Source: Crotophaga sulcirostris
Lineage: Eukaryota > Chordata > Aves > Cuculiformes > Crotophagidae
Assembly (NCBI GenBank): GCA_013397455.1
Contig: VYZB01000334.1
Location: forward strand, 395,035 to 459,034
DNA: 64,000 nt
Direction: 5' to 3'
This document shows positions 41,301-53,300 of this stretch, piece after piece. The position numbers were made by a program, and so were the translations under genes. Within the stretch, counting starts at the first letter, position 1. Each line of letters begins with the position of its first letter. The notes under the pieces were generated by a model. It saw only the letters and a program-made list of their open reading frames with translations, had not been told where the DNA came from and did not search any database.

Positions 41301-44300
41301 TAGTCGCTTCTCCTGTCGTATTAAAATTGCTTCCACTCCTCCCTAGGATGAGCTCTTGCTCTTTCCCAAGATCCCTGTTAGACCTTGTCTTGCCCAGCAG
41401 GTTGTCCCTCTGAATCCACGCTAACTTGTTGTTCCCATTATCAGCCTTCCTTCGAACGTGATGTTTTGGTGGTCATTGCCCCAGCTAAAAATGTCAGTGA
41501 AATGTGGGATGGACTGCAGGGTTCCACAGGAGTTCTGCCAGGGCTGCGTCATGATCAGGTCCTGTTCTCTGCTACTCCCTCCCACTCTGCCATTTGCCTT
41601 GAGCTATTACAACAGTCAGGATTTCGTCTGTTCTTCCCAAAGCCATATGTTAACCCATGAGGAATAGTATTTCACCTGCTGGATGATCTAAGAGGCTTTT
41701 TTGAACAGAATCTGCATATCCGATATGCCTCCTGTGCTGACTGTGGCGTTACAGAAGGCATCAGGAGCTCATTCTTGATCAGATTGGATTTCCAACCACA
41801 CCACCAACTTGAAGAGAGCCACGCTGGTACATGTAGAGGGGGGACCACCTCCACCTTCTGTGTCTGACATAGTAGGAATTCAGTTCATATCTTGCTTTGA
41901 TGTGAATTTTGCAAGAGCTTTTGTGCAGTTCCTTTATAGGTGAGAACAAGCAACTTAATTACAGTAGTTTATTTGTTGTGTTACACTGATGTATCTGCAT
42001 CCCACTTTTTTATCTGACTCTGTGGGTCTTCTGTTAGTGAAAGGGCTAGTTGGGTGTGTATATATAGATACACATCTCTTATGTCCTCAAATGCTCTGTC
42101 TTTGAGTATGAGTAGTGCATGTGCAGTTTCAAAGGATAGTTTATAATTCACATGATAAAATGGTTAGCATATAAATTGCAGGTTAAGGAATAATTTTTAA
42201 TGCTGTTTAAAAGAAATGTCTGTAGGATATGCATGTGCCTGAAGTGGATAATGTATCTCAAAGGACAAGTTACTTTAGCTAACCTTCCTTTTCTTCACTA
42301 GTCCACCATTTTGTTGGCTGTGGCTGAAGTACGTGAGTGTTCTCCCTTATACTCGACAATGAGAAGCAAACATAAAAGCAGCACTACTGTTTTTTAATCC
42401 TTCAAGTGCTAAGCATGATATTAGCTGTAATTGTGTTCAGACCTTGTATAAGACTAAATTTTATTTGCAAGTCTCAAATCTGTAATCCTTTTATAAAATT
42501 TATTAGAACTTACTAAAAAAACAGGAACAGCATTAGCTCCTTGAGAGCATATATGCAGCTAGCTGTAGTAATTCCATTTGTTCTGAATAAAATGGAGATA
42601 GTGAATGAGTGTTTGCAAGTGATTTATAATTAAAATATAATTAATCATCCAAACCAGACTGTAACACTGCTGTGTTGGGTCATGCTGCTTAATTAATGTT
42701 CTCCACAGCTGTACCTTTCTTTTAATTTTATTTACAATTCATACCCTTGCTGTCACTTGCCTATTTCTCTTCCCTGCATGACTGCCTTTTTGTTTATCTT
42801 CCTGCATTATGGTTTTATTTATAGAGTACATGTTATTGTACACTTTCTGTCTGCTTACTAAATTCCCTTTATACATGTTAAATCCTCATTTTAAGCCATT
42901 TTTCATACATTTACAGAAAATACTCAGCACTTCATTCCTGGATTTATTCACATTTTGACAGTAATGGGTAGAAAACTGTTTCTTGAATGATATACCAGAA
43001 CAAACCGAAAGAACAGTTGGGTGAAAGCTTCTGCATGCCAGAGAATGAGCATCCATCAGCTCTCCAAGGAAGTGGCATTTGTACTAGTATCATTTATACT
43101 TTTGTTGCGGAAAGAATGTAATATTGCGTTTTTCTAATAAGCTTATTGTAGATTCATTGACAAAACAACAGTTCTTCGTAAAGGTGTAATATGTCTTGGC
43201 TTTGTGTGGCTTTGATGAGGTGGAAGGCACAAGGCTTTTCAGTGAACAGGGAGAGAACTGTTATGGGTGCATCCTGCTGGGAGGTAAAGAGAGCGTAGGG
43301 ACTAGGGTGACAACGGGCATTTAGCAGAGGGTTTCTAAACCTCTGTCTGCTGCATGAACTTGCTTCTCAGACAAACTACAATAAAAGGTGTTTTCACTTG
43401 GTTTCAGATACAGCAGGCTATCAAAACATAAGGTTTGTGTGAACATGTATAAAAACTATGGGCTGTGATCCCTCAGGAAGTCATGGGTTTGGCATTTTCA
43501 GTCTGTTAAACTTGTTGCTCCTAAAAAGAAAATATAGAACACAAGATGCCTTTTTTTCATGTGTTTCATATGACACAGTCATAGGTGAATACACATCGAC
43601 TGCTCAGCAGCACATAATTGTTCATAGTGTTCTAATTTCATTAGAATAAACTGTTTAGAGTTAAGAGAAACATTTGTAGTATCCGCTCTGACTAGCTTGA
43701 ATGTCCTACAATGGCAACTGATAAACTAAGAGCAGTATGCCAAATTGCATACACAGAAGAGTGAGAAATTGACCACCAGAAATGAGAATGAGTATGTTTA
43801 AATTAGTTTTGTTCTTCCATATAGTCAATGTGAATCTGTACAGTTCAAATAGAGGACTGTTTTCACATACTTACAATGGATAAGATCTGAAATGAATGTC
43901 GAACTAGACTTCTTCCCAAGAGAACTTTGAGGCTGAACTCACAGGGGTACTTTCAGTAAGTTCTGTATCACCGCTCATTGCTTTTACTGTAAATAATACT
44001 ACTAAAAATAATTTATGTTTAATTGTTAGAGGATTATGCACCTTTATAAGGTGTGGTTTTGCACTGCAGTCACCTAAACTAAGGATTTGCAGTTGAAGCT
44101 TCTGCCATTCATCTTGCTCTGTCTGCGATCAGATATCAAGTTATGAAGTTGTCATTTCTCACTGAGAATTGAGCGATGTTTTCAGGATACCTCTTCAGTT
44201 TTTGGGAAAATGCATAAAGTATTATGTCATACACATTTTTGTACTTTATAAAATATAAGATAAAATTAAATACTACTTCATCTTTAAAATAATAAAAAAG

Positions 44301-47300
44301 ACCTCATCTATCACTGATTAATGGTTGTGTCCTTTTTTTTCCCCTTTTTCCCTTCTCTTTAGCCTCTTTAACAGATATTGCATGTATTCGTTTTTGTGAC
44401 TGGTTTATCGCTTTTTAGCCCCAGAGCCGAAGTTCCAGTAACAGGTGCCAGTTTGTCAGGGGGCTTTTTCATGTATAGAAACTCTGAAACCACCCGCTTA
44501 ACCTTTAGTTGCTTGATAGTCAGGTGTGAATAAAATGTTTGAGATATTTCTGGACAAGTTGTACAATATCTGTTCTGGTACAAGTCCCTGTATTATTTGT
44601 ACTTGTCCATGGGCGTCTACTAGGACAGATACTGTTATTATGTATAGCTCTTGACCCTTTTTTAAAGAATGACATACTCAAAATGTAATCATTCTAATAA
44701 TCACTTTTTTTAGTCTTTGTGACGGTAGAATTTTTCTCAAAATGTATGAACCCTAGTGAATCAGTGTATCCATACTGATTGCCAATCTTTCTGTGAAATA
44801 ACATGGGTAACTGGACCAAATATTTAATGCAGTTATTCAGGCTCAGGTTCTGCCTTCCTATTCTGTTACTACTGAAATACGTATTTTATGTATTTAAAAT
44901 ACGTATTTTTAATTTTTGTACAGGATTGGTTTGCTACTTCCAGTATGGCATGGAGTGTTATGTTCTGTTTTTGTAGTGTAGATATACTTAAGTTTGCATA
45001 TATTTGTCTGCTTATGCAATACAGTGAGTTTGGGGTTTGTTTTACTTTCCGTCTCTGGTTAGAGCCAAAGGTTTGGAGGCTTTTATGGGGAGCAGTGAGC
45101 AGGGGTTTGTTTTTTTTTTTGCTTATTTAGCTATAGAAAAGATACTGTAGAGCATTCGGATCCCGAGAACTCTGTCATTCCCTTGTCTTCTGTTATATTT
45201 AAGGCTAGATTTAATCTTGCTTGGAAGACATTTGTCATGTCTCAAAACTAATATCCTCATTTGTTTTATAATCCCTTTAGCCCTAAACACTCTGACAAAA
45301 TACTCTTGTTTATCAGAGAGAGAGGTTGTATCTTTCTTACTGCTAATTAACTACCTTTCTCTAAGAATAGTATGAATTTTTCCTCAGCCCAGGGTGTTGG
45401 AGATAAAGTATGTTTCTATCCTTGTCTGTGACCTAGATTTCTAACATACTGACATAGTATCTGTAATGGTACCTTTGTCTTCAGGAGCGGTGGTGTCATC
45501 TGCATCCTCAAGAACAATGACAGAAGAGATTACTTTGAAAACAAAAGCATTTTTTTGAATGCTAGACAAATAGACATGGACCATGTAAATAACAAACTCA
45601 ACCCAACAGTCAACATTAGCAATAGAATTATTTTAATGAAATTATTCCCGCTGTACCAGATGCAGTGAACAAACCCCTCAGACATTACTTCAGATGCATC
45701 TATAGGCACTGGTGTCACATCTTTGGATTAGCACATGGGTGTTCAAAGAATGACAGAATCGATTAGATTGGAAAAGACCCCTAAGATCATCAGATCCAGC
45801 CATTAACCTAAAACTGCCAAGTCCACCACTAAACTAGGTCCCTAAGAACTACATCCACACGTCTTTTAAATACCTCCAGGGATGGCAGCTCAGTCTCTTC
45901 CCTGGGCAGCCTGTTGCAACTGTTGACAACCCTTTTGGTGACATTATACTTTCTAATGTCCAATCAGTACCTCCTGTGATGCAACTTGAGGCCATTTCCT
46001 CTTGTCCCATCACTTGTTACTTATGAGAAGAGGTGAACATCTGCCTAACTACATACTCCTTTCAGGGAGCTGTAGAGAGTAATAAGGCCTTCCCCCTTCA
46101 GTCTCCTTTTCTCTAAGCTAAACAACCCCAGTTCCCTCAGCCGCTCCTCATAAGACTTGTGCTCCAGACCCTTCACCAGCTTTGTTGCACTTCTCTGTAC
46201 GTGCTCCAGCACCTCAATGTCTTTCTTGTAGTGAGGGGTCCAAAACTGAACACAATATTTGAGGTGTGGCCACATCAGCACAGAGTACAGGAGAAAAACT
46301 GGATCCCACAAGATGACTTTTATAGGTTTATACTGAAAAAACATTTTCTCACATACTAAAAACTTGGATCCCTTTAAGCCCAAAGACAGTGTTTCGAGGC
46401 CATCTTGCCATGCAGAAGGATTTCAAAGCAATATTGATCAACCATGGAAAAAGTGTATTGCACTTACTCCGTGAAAACTAAAGTGGAGTCAGACTGCCAC
46501 ACTGGTAGTACGCAGTTTTTCTCCTTCCATGTGCAAAAGTTTTAATCAGGTATTTTATTAAGGTTGTCTTCACATCTGGCTGTATATCAAAAATGATATT
46601 TTCTACTAGGTTCTAAATGATTGTGTTATGTTCCTGATGCATTTATATATATGTATGTGTGCATGTTTTTGTATTTTTAAACTTTTCATGTATTTTTAAC
46701 TTACCATTAAACTTCTCTGAGGCAATTCGATTCAGAGATGGGTAACGTGATGCTGGCAGACACAGTGCATGGTTTGTGCTGAATATTTTGCAAGCTTGTG
46801 AAACTGTTTCTGAGTGATTTAAACACTGTCTTTTTTTAATCCTTTGAATTTCTGGCTGTGGATTGATAGCATTAAGTTAGACTTTTTGACAATGTTTGTA
46901 AAAACCAAGTACATTTTTTAAATAAAACACTTACTGTAATGTTTTTGAAAATAAGCTTTCCATTGCAAAAGTAGTTTTAGTTTAGAAAAAATACTTGTTT
47001 ATACTTAAGCAAACAAGAGATATTTAAACACAGTTGGCCATAATACATATAGAAATTGTTAAACTTTTGGCAGTTGGAGAAATCAAACAGAAATATGTTT
47101 TGTGATTTAAAGAGACACCTTAAAAGAGAAAGCAAGATGCCTGTATGTTACTGTTTTGAATTTCTTGATTCTCTAGTCATTAGTTTAAAATGACTTCTGG
47201 GAGAGTATTCCTGCTAACTTTTGCTTAAAGTTTGAATTGAGGAACATTATGAAGATCCCCTTGAAGGACTTTGTTCTAAAATGCACTAAACTCTTTCTGT

Positions 47301-50300
47301 AGAGGTAATTTACTAACAGTGATACGGTACTATATAGTTGGCCTTTGTAAACTGAATGGAGGGAGCAATGTGTTGAGAAAACACCTTGTTGTGACTTCAG
47401 TGAGATAAACTGTTGTAGATCACCTCTAGGAAAATGGATAATAAAATAGTTACTAGCATTGCACATTATATAACTGGTTTACCTTTCCTGGTGTTCTCTT
47501 CTGTTACTGGTTGTGTCAGTATTAGAATGTTGCATAAGTTTCAGAAATTACAGCTTGGCATATCAATAAGCCTTACAACCCAGGTACGTATATGTTTTTA
47601 TCTGTTCAGAGAGACAGACAAATTTCATATTAATTGTTTGTCATTCTTGACAGATACGTGCAGTGCAGAGCCATATACTAGGGAGGCAGTAGTCTTAAAA
47701 AAAATAGCATAGACATACAACTAGGAGACCATAGTTTTAAGTGCTATAGAAAATTGAAGCAAGTTGTGAACAATTAGTTTGGTACATAATGTGGGATAGT
47801 AGGAATGGCAATTAATACCGAATAAACAGGTAATACTAAGATGGTATGGCAGTGATGCTGGCATTGTCAGTTGGTATTTCTTCCGGGAATTGAAAAGAGA
47901 GTGTGAGGCTTGTGCCACATATGAGACTTTTCCTATGACAGTATGTGTTCCCAAAAACTGAAGCGATCATCCTGACTTCAAACCTTCAATAGAAATCTGA
48001 AAAAATAGATGTTCCTTTGGAAAGAAGATAGTACTCTGTAAAGCTAAATGTTCTAGTTTGCTTTTGTAAAGCATGAAGAGTTTTAGATTACATCAAGTAG
48101 GTGATTTGTTGGAGAAAATGTAACTACATGCATAAGTGGTAGATGTTAAGTGCAAATACTGAACTTTTTAATTTTAGACTACTATATTAATTTATTGTAT
48201 TAATAAATATAAAGAACTATTGGAAGTTGTGTCACAGCAAAAATTAACTTCATAGAAACCAAAATTTTGAAAAAAGAAAATTGGAATTTTTTGGGATAAA
48301 AGTATTATGTTAAAATGTTGACATTTTTCCTAAGGTGATGATTGTAATTGCAGAAATACTGGAGTACTAACCTAATATGAAGACGATCAGTAATGAACAG
48401 GGTCCCTAAGCTAACAATCTCTGCAGAGGAGGGATCTAGGTTTGCACAAAAGGCGAGTTTTTCTTTCTTTTTTTTTCTTTCTTCAACAAAGAAGAGGACT
48501 TCCTATCTTGCTCTCAGAGTGATGAGCCAGTCCTGTAGCATCTAAAGTAACAATCTACTTTTTGTTGCCTCTGTGGAACTAATTCTTACCCTGCTTTGTG
48601 TGAAAAGCTACTGACAATTCAGTTGCTTTGCTAATTTAAGTACTGCTTCATATTCAGCAAAAACTACAGTTTGTTGAAGTGTTATCAGACAGGAGAAAGA
48701 AATGGGCGATCCTTTCTGTTGAGCTTTGTAAGATGCTTTTTTTTTAGAAGATTTTGCTTCCAATAGATAAAGTTCAGTTTGAGTTACTGATTATGAAATA
48801 ACATACTGTTGGTGAATGAAGTACAATATAATCTCATCGAAATGCATAGTGCTTCAGTAATTAGGTATGCTTTAAAAATGCTTGTTTCATCATAAAGTTT
48901 ACAGCCATGCTCTGCAACTTAAACATTTGTCTTAAATGAACAAAGGCTGCATATTGCGTCTGTGCATTTTTTATAAATTTCTTTGTTCTACGTAATTAAT
49001 AAAGTGTTTCTTCCATGTACTCTTACCATGCACAGTGCAAATAAGCCAGAGTCCTGGTCCTTGGTTCTCATGAAGATCTGAGATTCATGCGATTTGAATG
49101 GGAATTGTGATTAGTTGCTTTCACGTGTTAGCTCCATGCATGAATGTGTGTGAGAGGGTGATCCTGTTTCCATCTACTGACTGCCAAGAATATGGATATT
49201 TCATAGCTGACGGGGGCTTTTGCTCAGTTCAGTTACCAAAACCATCCATCTCCCTGTTGATGGTCCCATTTCTCCTCTCACTGATCATGGGTGCTCTAGT
49301 TTGTCCTAGCCAGGCAGACTATACAGGCTTGTTTGGAGGTTAACAGAGAATTTTTTTTTCAAATAACAATTCTGTAAACAGTGAAAAGCAATGTACACCT
49401 ACTGGAGATCTTTAAAATAATGCATACATATATATATTAGTTTGAGAAATTGATATGGGAAGAATATAATTTGGTTATAGAACAACACAAGTTTGAGATT
49501 ATTCATTATTTAACTTTATTTTGATCTGAAAAATTCTGGAATTGTTTTTTCTTAATGCAAATGTGGATACATCAGATTTAGTGACTGCAGTGGAAAAAAA
49601 TAAATGTTTTGTCTGTGGAGGAAGAGCTTTTCCTTAGATGAAATAGAAAAATTAGAATACTTATTTTATAACATCTGTTATATATAACAGTATAAAATAC
49701 CTCTATATAACATAATAAAACATGACATATATATTAACATAATAAATACTCTATATAACAGTATAAAATACCTCTTTCTCGTGGTGGCAGGCTGCCTAAT
49801 TTCTATTAAACACTTCTGTTTTGAGGCTTTTGTACAAATTCACTTCAGTCATCACTCATTGACTTTCAGATAGACTGGGTCTGAAAAGCTAAGAGAAAAT
49901 GTGTACAGTAAGAAAGTATGTAAATCTAAAATGTGTAATTACTATATCACTTGTTGAAAGATCTGTCCGTTACTCAGACTTCTTGACCATTTTGCCTGCT
50001 TATATCTCCTGCAAAGTTGCAAATCTTGGCTACTTCCATGTTTTGTGTAAATGGTGTCAAAAGTCATGGTAGCAGGTAGAAAAATCCACTTCATTACTTT
50101 TGCTTATGTCACTCTACTCAGACTCTTCTACCAGTGTAGGATTCAAATTATGAGTGTTTTTTTAAATGGTGCTGTGCTAACAGTAAAATCTAATGACTTT
50201 CTGACAATGAGGAGGAGTGTTAATTCTAAGTCTTATATAGATTCAGACCTAATTATTATGGACAGCTATACAGGTTTTCTGGAAATCTGTATGGGAGGAA

Positions 50301-53300
50301 AGTAATTATGGTTTGGTTTTTTTTCATGTAGATAGAGTTTGAGAAATGGATTTATCCATGGTATTGTCACAATTATTTTAAAGCAACTGTATGAAGTATA
50401 ATATCTTCAGCATATAGGATTTGTGTACTTATAAAACAAATAACTATAAATCATTTATCTTTCAACACTGATTGAAAATATCTAATGTTGGAGATGAAAG
50501 TGTGCTACACTGTTGCCTTTGCCTGATGGCATATGTCTAAAACAGTAAAAATATTGCATGGCTTAAAAATAAAAAGAAATATTATAAAGCTAAATTAAGT
50601 ATTAAGAAAAAGAATTGCAGTTTCTATACAAGCTTTTACTTTACTGCATTAAGTACTTAATAATGAATATGTAGTTTAGCTATTAACTCGTGACTGCTGT
50701 CAGTTCTAAAATAACTGCCTTTGAAATATTTGTTGAAAGCGTATGGAAGGAATGAACTGCATTAATCACATAATTATGAAAGAAAATATTTTATGCAGAG
50801 ATTTCTTGATGTTTCCTCAAAATATCAAATTTCTCCATATCGACCTCCCAGGAAAAGAAAAAGCCTTGACGTGCGGAATCAAACTCTGCAACTCACAGAG
50901 AGTTACAAAGCAGGTATGTTTATTATGACATCAGACACAGGTTGGATAATTCCAAAAGCCTTGCACGCCAAATGAAAGACAGGCTGATATTTATTATCAA
51001 AAGACATGCATATTCATTAGGGTAGGCCGAGTTACGCTAATCAATTCTGAGAAATCATTTACATTTGTTTCCTCCCCTTTGTGCGTGTGCAGTGTCCCCC
51101 GGTGGTGGTCATGTGAGGATCGTGAGGAGGAAAGCTGCAGGGTCTTCCTCATGACTGCGAGTAACCTCTGGTCTTTGTGCAAGTGTAGTTGGTCCTGACC
51201 TCCTTCCAAACTATGGAGAGCTGAAGGGTCCTTGAAGCTTCTGTGTTATCATCACATAGTCCCTCCTTATCTATGCGAGGCGCCATATGACCTTGCTAAG
51301 CTTGCAAAAGCCATTAGGCTTACAAAATTCCATAGTGAAAACCACCCCTTCCCCCTATGTGCAAAATGTCCAAGGCTAACTAAATATCTAAACTGTAACA
51401 AAGGCTAAACAAAGGCTTATACCGTAAACTCTTAAATTTTCTGAAATCCCACATCAACCTAGGGAATGTTGTTAGTTTTTTTTCCCCTGTCAGGGATGGA
51501 AATCTTGCACATCTTTCCAATATCTGCTAATTCAAAAAGCAAATTAAAATATTCTTTCATAAGTGAACACTGCAGTGGTTAAGAATTATTTTTTTATCTG
51601 GAATATACACTATCTGTTCCTCTGTAGAGTAGAATGGTATCTGACAGTCTGTGTGCTACGTCACACATTGAACCTTAATTCTTCCTCTTTGGCAGTAGTA
51701 GAATCTGTGAGTGGGATCCAGATTCTCCACACTGTCTCCTCCTATAATAAACTGAATGTTCTCTATCATGAAGGGAATGAACATATGGACTCCTGATGGG
51801 TGCAGATCAGAAGATCTTTATTTCGCGTCAGGCCTTACAATTTATAGGATTCTTAGCTGTCCACACGCAGAACGCCCCCATTGGTTAATAAGCTACGTTC
51901 ACGCATATACCTGATGTAATTTTAGGGGCGTATTTGCTGACTGTGAAATAGTAATTTTAGATGTAGCTAAATGGGGTCTTACTGCTCACGCCAGCACCCA
52001 TCTTCTTCCTTGACCTGTGGAGATACAAGCATACCCTTTTCCACAAGTGAGTAATTTAAATGGTCCTTCCCATTTTCCTGTAAGTAAAGATCTGGCCTCC
52101 ACCAATATTGGTTGTTCCCATATTAGTGAATGTGGTCTGATGTTGGTCAGACTGGAAAAGTGCCTGCCAATTGGAGTCTGGGATAATTCTTCCAGCTCTT
52201 CTGCTTTGGCTAGGGTGAGATGATTTTGTACATATATTGCTTTTGCTAATCTGTTCTGTGGGGTTTCTCCTGACTCCCCCATTTTAGTTTACAAAGCTGT
52301 TGTTTTAACGTTTTGTTCATGCGTTCAACAGTAGCTTGTCCTGTGGGTGAATGAGGAATACCGGTTTTGTGTGTAATCCCCCATCGTTGGAAGAATGTTC
52401 CCACTGACTGACTAATGTAAGCTGGACCGTTGTCCATTTTTATCTCTTTCGGGACTCCCAAGGCCACAAAGGCCTGGCGAAAGTGTGCTTTAACATGTTG
52501 ACTGGTTTCACCTGGGTGAGCTGTAGCCCACACAGTGTGTGAATATGTATCTACAGAGATGCGAATGTATTTAAGTCTACCAAATTCAGCTATGTGTGTG
52601 ACATCTGCCTACCAGAGTTGTAAAGCTTGAAGGCCTCATGGATTTACCGTTGGAGTTGGGATAACAACAAACTGTTGACAGTTTGGACAAGTTTGGACTA
52701 TCAACTTAGCATCAGATATGGATAATGAAAACTGCTTGGCCAATACCCTGGCTGACTGGTGAAAAACAAGTGTGATTGGCAGGCCTGTTCAAAGGTGTTC
52801 AGGACGGGGACAGGCCATGAAGACCTGGCAAATTTGTCAGCTAGTGCGTTGCCTTGACTTAAAAACCCTGGTAAATCCATATGACTTCGTATGTGCATGA
52901 TATAAAATGGATCCCCTTGTTCAATCAGCCTCTGCAAAACACAAAACTGGTGAAATAAGTCTTGATTATCTGTACTCTTTAGGTGTACCACCCCTACTGT
53001 ATACAGTCAATTACAAATGATATTCAATGGTTCATCACACCATTTTCAGAATGCTTCTATTACTGTTTTGCAGTTCTGCAATGTGTGGTGAGCCTTGTTT
53101 AATTACATTCATCTGACTCCCATTTTTCCTTGTCTAGCCACACCACAACTGCTTTCCCTGTTTTGCTGGAGCCATCTGTAAAGACTGTCTGTCCGTTGAC
53201 TTGAACATGTTGGCAAAGTGTGAGATGTTCCAGTTGTATTCTGATAAATAAGGAAAATATTCAATGGGGCAGATAATGTCTGCATATTGTCCCTGAAAAA

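Noticed and set aside
51763..51768. CTATCA next to the 3' LTR matching CTATCA at 56179-56184 as a target-site duplication
   Set aside because: The second copy would lie inside the 5' LTR, leaving an LTR end without TG. The PBS and polypurine tract support an outer border at 56200, where no match is found.
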